Shown: positions 9,665 through 19,722 of the stretch, one piece after another | Layout: the number at the start of each line of letters is the position of its first letter | How positions within the stretch are numbered: position 1 is the first letter of the stretch | Source: Bombyx mori | Lineage: Eukaryota; Arthropoda; Insecta; Lepidoptera; Bombycidae | Direction of reading: 5' to 3' | DNA: 64,000 nucleotides | NCBI RefSeq assembly: GCF_030269925.1 | Contig: NC_085109.1 | Location: forward strand, 6,882,001-6,946,000 | Notes under the pieces: generated by a model | Told to the model about the DNA's origin: nothing | The model's database searches: none | The model's input: only the letters and a program-made list of their open reading frames with translations | Position numbers and translations under genes: made by a program

Positions 9665-9966
9665 TATTAGGCTGTCAACGCTTGAAATTTTTTAATACTA
9701 CGTGCGTTAAGGACTTCGTTGTTGACATTTCAATTAAAAAGCTCTATATATTGTCGCGAGTAGACGACTGTACGTGAACAATAAAATAAAAGCGTCAGTA
9801 GTCAGTAGTCGAAAACTGTAAGTACTTCACTAATTGACATAGTCCCGGAAAGTGAAACTAAATTCAGCTTACTTTCTTTTTTCGTACAACTTAACTTCGA
9901 CGATAGCTTAACAAATAGTTAGCAATTCGATGAAACAAATAAGTTAAATAACTGCTTTGCCATTGC
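9665..9966. other. Intergenic DNA with promoter/polyadenylation-like motifs
   Basis: Contains CTCTATATATTG near 9743 and, about 30 bases further on, AATAAAATAAAAG near 9780. This could be a fragment of an LTR or chance AT-rich sequence. I cannot distinguish the two. Confidence 0.25.
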
Positions 9967-10174
9967 TTTTTTTTTTTTTATTGCCAAGATGTGTGGTCGA
10001 GCTCACACGTAAATGCGCCACACACCTTGAGATATAAGTTCTAAGATCTCAGTATAGTTACAACGGCTGCCCCCCCCCCCCCCCTTCAAACCGAAACGCA
10101 TTACTACTTCACGGCAGAAATAGACGGGGCGGTGGTACCTACCCGTGCGGACTCACAAGAGGTCCTACCACCAG
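9967..10174 (-). repeat. Bm1-like SINE, body only, with internal deletion
   Basis: T run, then ATTGCCAAGATGTGTGGTCG and GAGCTCAC, joined directly to ACGTAAATGCGCC; about 45 bp is missing compared with intact copies. A run of at least 16 C replaces the usual CCCCACCC. The copy ends at GGTCCTACCACCAG and lacks the tRNA head. Confidence 0.85.
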
Positions 10175-10205
10175 TATGTTGATTTTGCGCGTTTGTGTTT
10201 GTTTA

Positions 10206-10229
10206 TTTGAGAGAGAGAGAGAGAGAGAG
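10206..10229. repeat. GA dinucleotide microsatellite
   Basis: About twelve uninterrupted GA units. Confidence 0.9.
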
Positions 10230-10895
10230 TATTCTTTATTGTACACCAAAAAACAAATAAACAGTGCGATACATTAAACACAAAAAGTACAATTGGCGGT
10301 CTTATCGCTAAGAGCGATCTCTTCAGGTGACAACCATCAGGTGGACAATCATTTGGAAACGAACTACGCGCGGTGTACCAATCCAGTGAAATACATATGC
10401 ATATATGTACATATACACATACATAAACTACATATACACATACATAACATACTCTGTTTATTTCAGAGCTTTCGACGGTTAAGTTTGTTGGTGTATTTGG
10501 TGCCTCCAATTGACTGCGTGAGTATCAAATATCACTCCTTTTTTTTATTCGGAAGCAAGGACTTCTGGTGCCCCGGATGCCTTTCCAGTTTCACCAGGAC
10601 AGGTGGTGTTAATCCGCGCACTGACTGTTGCTGTTTTATTGTTTGTTACTTTCAGTTTGTGATGTTAATTTTCACAAAAAAATTACATATCCGACAATAT
10701 ACATAAATCGACCAATATCAAGTTCAAGTTCATTCACAAATAAAGAAATCAATTAATTTATTATTTTAAAAATTAATTTCAAGATGGACAGAAAGAACAC
10801 AATATTGAAAAATGACTTTAATGTTTATAGCTGCCCTGCTTCATAGCTTAAAATGCTTCTACCATCGAGTCGGGATCGGCCCACTTAGAAGATTC
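10230..10895. other. Intergenic DNA with AT/AC microsatellite and a LINE-tail scrap
   Basis: An imperfect ATACAT/ATGCAT microsatellite lies at about 10384-10450. At 10533-10606 a T run is followed by GACTTCTGGTGCCCCGGATGCCTTTCC and TTCACCAGGACAGGTGG, matching the extreme 3' end of the E1/E2 Jockey-type element on the minus strand. It is a very short 5'-truncated insertion. Nothing else is recognisable. Confidence 0.5.
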
Positions 10896-11056
10896 GATAT
10901 TATTACACGATGTTATTCCTTCATCGTGGAAGTCAATCGTGAACATTTGTTGAGTACGTATTTCATTTAAAAAAAATGGTACCCGCCTGGGATTCGAACA
11001 CCGCTGCATCGCTCAACACGAATGAGTCTTTATCCTTTAAGCCACGACGTCTTCAA
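10896..11056 (-). repeat. Bm1-like SINE, tRNA-related head only
   Basis: Contains ACACGATGTTATTCCTTC, GTGAACATTTGTTGAGTACG, the complement of a B box (GGATTCGAACACC) and CCTTTAAGCCACGACG. The body is absent. Confidence 0.75.
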
Positions 11057-12466
11057 AGTGCTAAGTGTAACGTCTAACTAACTCTCCGACGAGTTCCACA
11101 AGTATATCATAACTTTGCGAGAACGAGAATAGGCACCACTTGCAGTCCCGGTGAAAAACTTAATCCTACTAACATTATAAATGCTAAAGTTTGTGAAGAT
11201 TAAAGAATATTTGTTGTTGTTTATATTATATGTTTATATTGTTGAGTATAATGGCACCCTTTAAAGAGAGTAACTTACTTTCAGTAACAAAGAACATTAA
11301 CAAACTTTAATTTACTAAGCAAATAATTTAGCATACATTTTTTCTTTGCTAAACGATTCGCACAGTGAAGCACTTAGGTTGATTAAAAATTTAAGACGGC
11401 CGTGGCCTGACCTGTGTTTTAACCTCCCGTTTTTATTTAGTCATGAAAACACTAATGGCGTAGCTTAGACTGTTTTCGAGTTAGGCATTGAATACTTAAT
11501 TAGTTTAGAAGTATGAAAAAATATCCGTATCGAATACTGAATATGGACTTGGAATATTGAAAAAAAAAAATTGGTTGTCTGTAAAGTCGGTTTACTGACG
11601 ATAGTTGAACGTGACAAGGTCATAAGAAAATACTGATGGAATGGTTTCATTTTTCATTTGTCGCAATTATCGTTGCTATAGACAATTGACACCACATTCA
11701 CTTTTCACTGAACGAATAAAACTTTTCATACTTGACGAAAACATGTAAATTGTATAGCAGCTGTCCACGCGGATGCATCGCTCACTCAAGTAGGAGAGAG
11801 ACAGATGTCGAACGCTGCCGAACGCGGAGGCCGATTGTGCCTCTTTGTCGCTCGTTGAGCGCTCTCGCTTGCACTTCAAGCCTTAAATGGAACGCCTCAG
11901 AGCGAGGTAACGCCGCATGAGTCATGTTTTTCGTGCGTGCAGTCTGCTCTATCTAATTATAAGACGTTGTCACGTCAAAAAAACGTATGTTTGATTTTAG
12001 GAATGAGCTGAATAAGTTAGATTACACTTACGTTGATAACGTGTTCGACTAAATCAAACAAATTAATAAAGTAAAACCAAAATAAATAAATCTTAATATT
12101 AGGAATTATTTTGCCATTAACAAATTGTCTTGTACGCTGAATCACGCACACAAATTCTAATTCATTCACAAATACGTTACACACACGCTATGTACGTAGA
12201 CATTTTAACTCGCCCAGAAGGTTTAATTTAATTTTTATAAAACATATATATGTTTATAAATATGTAACAAACATGTACCGTCACTTTTTTACAATAAAAT
12301 CCAAAAACACCCACCCACGCTTTTTTACAATAAAATCATTTTCTTACACCATTTTTAATTCAAATTTATTAACATTTATTTTCTATTTTTTAGTTGGATT
12401 TTCTATAAAAGCGTATTTTGTTAGTTTTTTTAAATTATTATTTATTTTTAATTTTTTAGTTGTATT
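11057..12466. other. Intergenic DNA, no gene recognised
   Basis: Mostly AT-rich. A more GC-rich block at 11745-11935 (with CGAACGCTGCCGAACGCG) has short overlapping ORFs on both strands but no recognisable domain. It could be a promoter-like or repeat segment. Two near-identical TTTTTTACAATAAAATC blocks occur at 12285-12335. Confidence 0.3.
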
Positions 12467-12831
12467 TGTAAGCTTGAGGGTAGACATTATCTTGTTGAAC
12501 ACCAAGTAAAACGATGTCACTTTTTGGTTCCTGATTTAATCAACAATATGTTATCTTAACAATTCACTTTAACACTTGTCCAACTTTAACCAGTACGTAC
12601 AACAGTCACTGAATCACACAACGTAACAAGGATATGGTAAGTGCACCAGGCAAGCGCAGTCCAACGAATGTTCATTTCAAGGCACGTTCCGCCTTTTTAT
12701 ACTAGCCGGCGCAGCTGGCTTATGAGTCACTTCTGTTGTTTACGAGTGGAACGACACGGCCGGCGCGCCTGGCTTGTGTGAGTCACTCCTATTGCACGTG
12801 CTATATAACATAAATATCGTTAACGCCGTCA
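12467..12831 (-). repeat. Copy A LTR (left; 3' LTR in transcription sense)
   Basis: 365 bp, TG...CA bounded. It matches the right LTR except for scattered changes and a 9-bp segment (CAGCTGTTG) present only in the right copy. On the minus strand it has GTATAAAAAGG, a TATA-box-like sequence, supporting minus-strand transcription. Confidence 0.9.
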
Positions 12832-13024
12832 CGGCCATACTGACGTGCGCTCGTCCTCGTGCGCGCATTCTTATGGTATGTCTGTGAACAACAAACGTGT
12901 TCGTTCATCCTGACATTAACGGATGCAACTTAAAACGTGGTCTATGATATTAACAATCTAGTACGGTTCGGTTCGCATAATTCTTCAGAAAATCCTATAC
13001 TGGCTATAAATAACCTTCAGACTG

Positions 13025-13070
13025 CTTACATACCTGGGCCAGTTCATTTAAAACTCTTCAGGTATGTAAG
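13025..13070. other. Conserved hairpin near the 3' LTR of copy A
   Basis: CTTACATACCTG (13025-13036) and CAGGTATGTAAG (13059-13070) form a perfect 12-bp stem. The same stem is kept in copy B at 55828-55873. Role unknown. Confidence 0.5.
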
Positions 13071-13119
13071 TATGTCCCTTTTAACTTAGACCGGAATTGT
13101 TATCCCTTCAGTTTTTCGA

Positions 13120-13345
13120 ACTGGACCGGATAATGCTAGACCGAATCGCAATCCCTGTAGCTAATTGTTGTGGCTAATCTGGATGAAAATCCCTATAGCC
13201 AAGCCATTGGACCGGACAGACCCTTCAATGACTTCACACTTTCTTTTTTTTTTTTTTTCTCTTTTTTTTTTTTTTGCTAGTCCGGATTAACATCTCTCTA
13301 GCCACATACAATTCTATTTTTTTTTCTTTTTTTTTTTTTTTTTTA
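13120..13345. repeat. Tandem units with polypyrimidine tracts, copy A
   Basis: Units of CTAGTCCGGAT-like sequence, GACCGGA and a long T/CT run; the run is purine-rich on the element's sense strand. Copy A has one full unit plus a partial one, against three plus a partial unit in copy B. Confidence 0.7.
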
Positions 13346-13521
13346 ATCTGCGTGTACGGTAGCGTTTGTTAAAACATTTCTTAAACCAGAACATTTATAC
13401 GGAATTTCTTCAGAAATAGTGCGAGACCGACCATCGTTTTCTACATTTCCAACACCTGCACCTGAGGTGCCTGAGCTTACAGACATTGTATCACTACCCA
13501 CAGACTATGTTTGCTGTATCG

Positions 13522-13725
13522 CTATTTGCGGACAAAAATGTCGCTTCTATTGTCAGTGATAGAGTCGTCATCATTAAGATCAGTTTCATGAACAAGATTA
13601 CTTAACCCATCTGTGTACGCCGTCACGTCATCGTCACTATAATTTTCAGAAATTTCTAGTAGGCCTGACGGGCCTCGAGGTACTTCGCGTAAGTTTTCAT
13701 GGGGAACTTTGTACACTAGAACCAT
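13522..13725 (-). pseudogene. Copy A: C-terminal element ORF fragment (67 aa)
   Basis: MVLVYKVPHENLREVPRGPS continues into an acidic, Ser/Asp-rich tail. An identical 67-residue ORF occurs in copy B (56514-56717). It lies downstream of the protease and integrase remnants in the element's sense direction, so it is probably the end of Pol or a post-Pol segment. Just upstream, in another frame, VLENDRYKLRYVNG resembles the post-integrase NDRY motif of gypsy-group Pol. I cannot assign a function to the ORF itself. Its 5' part has been cut away by the Jockey-derived insertion. Confidence 0.5.
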
Positions 13726-13761
13726 TTACATATCTCAACTTATACCTATCGTTTTCCAAAA

Positions 13762-14150
13762 CTGCAGATGATTGAAAGATTACTGGTGGCCCGGAGGCCT
13801 TTCCCGCTTCACCAGGACGGGTGGGCGAGCAAAGGCTCAGCCAAGAGGGGTGGGATTTGCTAACAACTGCCCGAGCGCCTCCGCAGGAGACCTAACAACT
13901 CAAGAGCAATCGCTTCGCGAATGAATCTACTACCGGATCGGAATCGCGACCCACTGAGAAGATCCGGCGAGAAACTCAGTGGGCTGATGCATGGGTTAGG
14001 TTGCACGTCGACCTCTTTGTCGAGTTCGACGAGTACGATTACTGGGGTTCCTCAGCCTGCTCCTAGTGTTAGAGCTGAAGGTATCTAATGCAAGAGTTAT
14101 TGGATCTGATGGATCCGTAAGGACGTGTCTAGGGTGACTACGGTGACTTG
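13762..14150 (-). mobile_element. 5'-truncated Jockey-type insertion inside copy A
   Basis: About 390 bp matching the 3' UTR and last ORF2 codons of E1/E2 (GATTACTGGTGGCCCGGAGG, TACCGGATCGGAATCGCGAC, GGTTGCACGTCGACC). There is no poly(A) tail at its 3' end. The same insertion sits at the same place in copy B (56760-57166), so it predates the split between the copies. Confidence 0.85.
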
Positions 14151-14527
14151 TTCATGAAACCGCTTACCATTGAATAAATTACTATGGCTTTGTTTTATAA
14201 GACTACAGTCTGACCCTGAATGGAACATAAAGGGGGAGCCAAAACCACTTATCTGTAACACACTGAAGCTCTGGAACACACGTTGACGTCTCTGGTTGGA
14301 CCTGCCACAGCACCCGGAGCAGTGTCGTTTTTCTTGTAGCGCATGGAACACCCAGAAGCTACATGGCTCGCATCACCGCACACGTAACAGCCGACTTGCA
14401 GGCGAGAGCCGGGCGCCCACGGATGAGGAGGTTGTTCAGGTTTTGCAGGCTGTATTTTTGTGAGGCAAGTAGTAGCTCGAGCCTTAAGCGAATGTGTGAG
14501 AGTCAAAATTAAATCGACACCATCCAA
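14097..14527 (-). pseudogene. Copy A: Gag zinc-knuckle and protease remnant
   Basis: Two overlapping minus-strand frames. The upstream frame (14527-14249) contains CYVCGDASHVASGC, a complete C-x2-C-x4-H-x4-C knuckle at residues 47-60. The downstream frame (14351-14097) contains PFMFHSGSDCSLIK, which aligns with the retropepsin active-site region of gypsy-group elements. The position expected to be the catalytic Asp is His (codon at 14220-14222). The order Gag knuckle then protease in another frame is normal for LTR retrotransposons. The lost residue and nearby deletion indicate a dead protease. Confidence 0.7.
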
Positions 14528-14597
14528 TTCTTCAACTACTTAAAACGGCCCTTTAAACTTCGTATCTAATTACGTTTGATTATGCTCTTCGTATTAA

Positions 14598-15373
14598 TGT
14601 GTGGACAAGCTCACAGCCCACCTTGTGTTAAGTGGTTACTGGAACCCATAGACATCCACAGCGTAAACGCACCACACACCTTGAGATAGAAGTTCTAAGG
14701 TCTCAGTATAGTTACAACCGCTGCCCCACCCTTCAAACCGAAATACACCACTGCTTCACGGCAGAAATAGGCAGGGTGATGGTACCCGTGCGGTCGATGG
14801 CACTATACGGAGCACCCGTCTGGTGCCACGTCCTTACCCACGAGAACGTCGCCGCGCTGCGACGCCGGCAGCGCGCGATCGCAGTTATTCAATGATACCT
14901 CACAGTCTCCTACGAGGCGGCGCGCCCTAGCGCAAGTGCAGCCGGAGCGCGGGGGCTCCAATATCGGCAGTCCGTGCTGGAGGCGTGGTCTCGTCGTTTG
15001 GCGGACCCGTCAGCCGGCCTCCGTACCGTCGAGGCGATCTGCCCGGTTCTCGCGGACTGGGTGGGCCGCGACCGCGGAAGTCTCACCTCCGGCTACCTGT
15101 GCAGACTCACAAGACATTTTACCACCATGCAAACTTCTTACCGCAACAAATCTTACCAGCCACCACGCAAACTACAATTTTACGGGTTCCACCTCTCTTA
15201 CACGATGTTACTCCCACACTGAGGAAGCCAACCGCGAACACTTGTCAAGCACGCACAAGCACGCACTTCACCGGAAAAACCTGCATCCGCCAGCGGAACC
15301 CGAACACCGCCGCATCGCCAGACACGAACGCACCGGACGTCTTATCTTACAGGTCACGACGACTTCAGATGTG
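14598..15373 (-). repeat. Bm1-like SINE in copy A, split by an R1-derived segment
   Basis: The SINE body lies at 14598-14795 (GTGTGGACAAGCTCACAGCC to GGTACCCGTGCGG). The rest of the SINE resumes at about 15104 (ACTCACAAGAC) and runs to the tRNA-related head near 15350-15373 (CACGACGACTTC). The insertion point falls between CCGTGCGG and ACTCAC, which are adjacent in other SINE copies. Confidence 0.75.
14796..15103 (+). pseudogene. R1-clade reverse transcriptase fragment inside the SINE
   Basis: Encodes, across frames, SMALYGAPVWCHVLTHENVAA, LRRRQRAIAV, SYEAA and SVLEAWSRRLADPSAGLRTVE, characteristic of the C-terminal region of R1-group ORF2 (compare 25297-26213 in this window). It is truncated at both ends and has an internal deletion after SYEAA. 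The flanks carry similar decamers (ACCCGTGCGG and ACCTGTGCAG), possibly a degraded target duplication. Confidence 0.7.
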
Positions 15374-15944
15374 TCAATTTTTCTTCCCCACGGAAACTTG
15401 CTTGCTTTCTTGTTTGCTTGCTTGCTGGAGCCCGAAGTCATCGAACGTGTAGTGTTATTGGTATTGAATCGAGTAGATTCTAAAATTTCAGCGACAATTC
15501 ACAGTCTCATGTCCTGGTTTACTGTACTAGTGCCATGTAACTCTAGCAGTAGTCATTGGCTTAAAAACGATTCGTGTCGGAACTACCCACTCGTCATGAC
15601 AGATCCATTATTGCGATCGAAGTTTCACTTGAGATTTGCACTTGCCTTAATTTCTTGCAATAGCTTGTTACGTGTTGTATTTCCGTTAGTAAACGCCATG
15701 TGATGACGTCGACAGTCAAACTGGGCAACATGAGCCAGAACGTAAGATGTGACGATTTCTTCGTGGCTCAGATCTTCCATCGAGGTAACAGAGACGTTAT
15801 TACACGACTTACGTATGCTGCATTCACGCTCTTGTGGCGTACCACTACTAGTATTCTGATCTGCATCATGTTTTTTTTTGCTGTACTTCGAACATGTTCA
15901 AACACGTCACGCCAGTGAGAGTAGAGTCCCGATCCCACTTCTGA
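15374..15944 (-). pseudogene. Copy A: 5' internal region and degenerate Gag
   Basis: Minus-strand remnants between the 5' LTR and the SINE. A short ORF (15998-15768) begins within the LTR. At about 15491-15535 a frame reads YSKPGHETVNC, which fits the second half of a zinc knuckle, but the first two cysteine positions read Trp and Tyr with a stop between them. Next to the LTR, TGGGATCGGGACTC lies seven bases inside and could be a primer-binding site; copy B has TGAGATCAGGACTC there. All of this is decayed. Confidence 0.45.
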
Positions 15945-16318
15945 TGTAAGCTTGAGGGTAGACATTATCTTGTTGAACACCAAGTAAAACGATGTCACTT
16001 TTTGGTTCCTGATTTAATCAACAATATGTTATCTTAACAATTCACTTTAACACTTGTCCAACTTTAACCAGTACGTACAACAGTCACTGAATCACACAAC
16101 GTAACAAGGATATAGTAAGTGCACCAGGCAAGCGCAGTCCAACGAATGTTCATTTCAAGGCACGTTCCGCCTTTTTATACTAGCCGGCGCAGCTGGCTTA
16201 TGAGTCACTTCTGTTGCAGCTGTTGTTTACGAGTGGAACGACACGGCCGGCGCGCCTGGCTTGTGTGAGTCACTCCTATTGCACGTGCTATATAACATAA
16301 ATATCGTTAACGCCGTCA
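15945..16318 (-). repeat. Copy A LTR (right; 5' LTR in transcription sense)
   Basis: 374 bp with the same termini as the left LTR plus a 9-bp tandem duplication (CAGCTGTTG). The minus strand has TATAAAAAG at 16179-16171 as a candidate TATA box. Confidence 0.9.
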
Positions 16319-17075
16319 TATTTAAATTTTTCCAATTATTTTTATTATTATTATTTTTTAAAATATTGAATTGTCATCAGTCCTTAATAAGTATATCAAA
16401 CGACGTTTTGAAGGAGTCAAAATCATGTTCAGATTCTGTTACATACTAAGATACTAACATAATATACATGTCGGCGCGTGTTTTTATAAACCATTAGTTC
16501 ATGACTAATAAAGATGGGACGACAAAGAACAGGTGCAAGCATTCATCGAAAACGCTACATACTTACGCTGACATAGCCCCTAGGGCTATAAGCTTAGGAA
16601 GGAAAAAAAAAAAAAAAAAAAAACTCTCGAGCTCAGAAGCGAGCGAGTCGCCGTGTCGGACGGAACGCTCCTGCGTGATATACGCTCTGAGTTCATTTCT
16701 GGTTTTATTGACTTACGAAGACCGCCCGCTTACCATGTCGCTACCCGAAAGTGGAAATACTCCAACATACATACGTCTGAAGCTAATAAAAGCGTATTAA
16801 AAAGTAAAGTAACTGCTATCACTTGGCGGTTTGAATTACATATAAAGCCTGTTGTCCTTAAATATAAACATCTCACACTCAAATTTGAAGCGTTTGATAA
16901 TTTATACAATGCATAGAAACTCAGATAGATTTATTGACGTGTTAATACCAGTGAGAGTTCCATCAAGACCGTAACTGCAGTCTAACATGATTGAGATGAA
17001 TTAAATCGAAAAATTTAAGCTACTCTAAAACTATGACTTAATTAACAAATCTACTTTCTTGTGTTTTTAACTATT
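16319..17075. other. Intergenic DNA, no gene recognised
   Basis: Contains an A run of at least 20 at 16602-16623 followed by GC-richer sequence to about 16760. No domain is recognisable in the short ORFs there. Confidence 0.3.
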
Positions 17076-17321
17076 ACTAGAGTTCCCGCAGTAGTCGAAA
17101 TTCGACTATAATTAATTGGAATTGTAAGTTTGTACACCATTATGATTGTATTTTATACTTCTATAATCACAAATTTCGCCAAGACTACACTATAAAAAAT
17201 ATTAACAAAGACAAACAATATTTAATCTATTCTCAATTTGACAACAGACGTCAAGAACAAAAGTTTGACAATCAATAGTATGCATGCGTGTGTGCGTCAA
17301 ATACATGGTATGTGTGTGTAA

Positions 17322-18717
17322 CTTCGATCAATAATAGTACTAGATTAAGGATCAGGAACAAAAATAAGACGCTCCAGTGGCCACGTTTGCAGCCACGAAA
17401 ACATCTTCATTTCTTAGAAAAAAGTTTAATAATGTTAACGACTTCAGTTTATTATAAACCTTAATACTTAAACATAAAGTTGAATTACCATTGCAAAATA
17501 TAAGTATTTAGGTCCTTCCGTCAGAAAAAGAATATTATGGAATAAATTTAAAATATCACTTGAACATAAAAAGTCATCAGTACAAAAATATTTATTCTAA
17601 AATGATACATAAAGCCTAATTTATAAGGTTAAAAATATTTGTTTCAAATTTCGTGCTTATTGTATTGTGGAACTAGATGTAGTTCTTGGTATTACATTTC
17701 AATGCTCAGAACACAGTAAGTATTGAAAGACATAGAGTTGCAGAATATACATATTTGTTTTAGGTTTGTTTTGTATGGTCGCAACTATTTTTGACCGATT
17801 CAAAAAAGTAGTAGATAATATTTTACATTGCCGCTATTACAACAAATAGGTGATAAAAAATAAAACTGAATAAAATAAAAAAATTTGAAAGGAAACACGA
17901 AACATGTTTTCCACGTATTCTTTATACAGAAGTAATTAAAACAATAATGTAGGTTTAATTACCTTTAAACAGATTCAGTTTCTTATAAAGCTGTCTTTTA
18001 GAAGTCATTTTTATATGAGCGGTTTCTTTTTTACAAATATAATGTAATCTTATATCAATGAATTTTTCTATAATCAGTTTAATTTAGGCTTATTTTATGG
18101 CTGTGTTCGTTTCCCCCAGAAAACAAATCCTTTTCAGCATATACGCTTAAAATATTTACACTTACATATAAAGTTTTTTTAATACTCTTTTGCATTGATT
18201 TGCCACCACCATTGAACAATTCTAGAATTTTTATAAGGGTTCTATATTTCTTCTCCTCTTTCTTTCGCGACAATATATATCCATGGTGCACAGCGACAAG
18301 GGGCTACTAGGAAATCTACAAACAAAAATAACATTATAAAATAACAAACTACTCTATGCATTCCCTGTTCAAGAATAGGTGATGTTTGTTACAATAGTTG
18401 GTGTCTTGTTGCAAACATTGGCCAAACAATTACAATATTCGTAAATTGTGTTTTATTTACAATATAATTGTTTATTATTTTATGAAAAACACTTAATAAT
18501 ATAAATTTACCAAAAAAAGATATTCCTTCCAAAACCTTGGTGTTACGGTGGTTTTTTACTCAGTTTTTGAACGCGCATTGCAGCGTTTTGACGTCTTAGT
18601 GTTGGCTATGATTGGACCATACTAATTTGAAATAAGACCACAAATTTATTTGTGGTCTTATTTTTCGGGCCGTTTTTGAAGCGCTAATCGCGAATCTAGT
18701 AGTATTATTGATCGAAG
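17322..18717. mobile_element. 1.4 kb TIR element with 8-bp target duplication (hAT-like?)
   Basis: Terminal inverted repeats of 25 bp at 17322-17346 and 18693-18717 (CTTCGATCAATAATA then G or C then TACTAGATT) differ at one base. They are flanked by a perfect 8-bp duplication GTGTGTAA at 17314-17321 and 18718-18725. The sister Helitron near 29740 has a single GTGTGTAA at this point, so it shows the empty site. Eight-base duplications are typical of hAT and P superfamilies, but the CTTCG terminus is not the usual hAT CAG-type end. No transposase ORF is present, so it is non-autonomous. Confidence 0.82.
18630..18663. other. 34-bp near-perfect palindrome inside the TIR element
   Basis: AAATAAGACCACAAAT, a TT spacer, then the exact reverse complement: a 16-bp stem. 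It lies about 55 bp inside the right end of the TIR element. Confidence 0.85.
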
Positions 18718-18899
18718 GTGTGTAATGATTTCTTTATTGATTTAATGTATATTTTATGCATTATTTAAAAAAAAAATTAGCATTGTGCACTTCTTCTCTA
18801 TATTCTCTATAAGTGTGGAAAATTTCATATTCCTCCGTCCGAACAATTTTCGTAAAAAGGGATACAAAGTTTTTGCTTCACGTATTAATATTATATAGA

Positions 18900-19722
18900 T
18901 TATATCGAGTTTTTTTTATTGTCATTACATAATTTCCGATGTATCGAAACAAAAACGACCTATACAATTTTCTATTTCTATTTGTAAATACATACAATTT
19001 AACCAACAAACTATTTCATGTTAGTTTCCATGAAAACAGCGCTCCGTTGTTTCGGGAAAATACAGGAAGAAACCAGAGTGAATTTACTCATAATTTCCTG
19101 TTTTACTAAACCCTATTTTGTTTTCTTTTTTCCTTCGTACATGCATATTATTTCAAGTCATATTCTTTATATTTTAGTGAAATGCATTTTTACTTTTTGA
19201 AACAATATGATTATGATTATCAATTAATAAACGCTTTTAAGTAAGTACCGTAAAAGTCGATAACATTCTCTATATCTGCATATATGCTTGTATGTCTGAA
19301 TGAAAGCAAAAAAGTACGCGCAATGTATACGAAAATCAAAATTTACTTCGGAGCTCGGGTCTTGAATAATACCAAGGATTGAAGAAAGAACACTATTATT
19401 TGTATCTCTTCGTCTCTCCAGATTAAATTCAACCAGGACATTTTGTTCTGTGTTAAGAAAGAGCTAACTGTGAATACCCAAGGAGTGATTCTTTAAAGTC
19501 GACATTTCAAATCAAGTCTCGTACAAAAAGTCATTGTCTGGCACTGATTCTTACTTGATGAAACGCTTTTGCTATATAAAACTCTAAAGAAACGTCGTGT
19601 GGAGTCTGACCTCTAGTTCAAAGCAATATGTACCAAGAGGTAGTAGCAACAAAGTAGGTTGCTTCTAGATAGTAGCATAACGCTGTCGTCCTAGATAAGT
19701 ACTTTCGAATCCCCCCAATGCG
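18900..19722. other. AT-rich intergenic DNA
   Basis: No gene or known repeat recognised. Confidence 0.3.

Larger units (their letters stand above)
12467..16318 (-). mobile_element. LTR retrotransposon copy A: defective gypsy-like element
   Basis: A 3.85 kb element bounded by near-identical direct repeats (12467-12831 and 15945-16318) that start TGTA and end GTCA, with a 4-bp flanking duplication TATT at 12463-12466 and 16319-16322. Coding remnants read on the minus strand: a Gag zinc knuckle (about 14348-14389), a retropepsin-like PFMFHSGSDCSLI (about 14190-14240) and a downstream ORF (13522-13725). Reverse transcriptase and RNase H are absent. It carries inserted Jockey, SINE and R1 pieces. 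The internal region is only 3.1 kb and broken, so it is non-autonomous. Assignment to the Ty3/gypsy group follows from the protease motif here and the integrase remnant in copy B. Confidence 0.85.
17076..18899 (-). mobile_element. Non-autonomous Helitron interrupted by a TIR element
   Basis: On the minus strand it starts TCTATATAATATTAATACG (from 18899) and ends CTCTAGT (to 17076), preceded by the palindrome TAGTCGAATTTCGACTA. TC start, 3' hairpin and CTRRT end are the Helitron hallmarks. A sister copy lies at 29190-29947. It has no Rep/helicase ORF, so it is non-autonomous. Positions 17322-18717 are a later insertion. Confidence 0.8.

Noticed and set aside
9740..9790. TATA-like and AATAAA-like motifs suggesting an LTR or host promoter
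   Set aside because: No paired repeat, TG/CA ends or coding sequence nearby; such motifs are frequent in AT-rich DNA.
10206..10229. GA repeat as a GAGA-factor regulatory site
   Set aside because: A plain microsatellite with no gene or promoter nearby.
14936..15703. 255-codon plus-strand ORF in copy A (and its 276-codon equivalent at 57667-58497)
   Set aside because: It runs through the R1 fragment in the wrong frame, then antisense to the SINE head and the decayed Gag region. No domain is recognisable and it is explained by the underlying elements.
15930..15944. Primer-binding site TGGGATCGGGACTC next to the 5' LTR
   Set aside because: Position is plausible, but I cannot match it to a specific tRNA 3' end and copy B changes TGG to TGA; kept only as a note in the feature entry.
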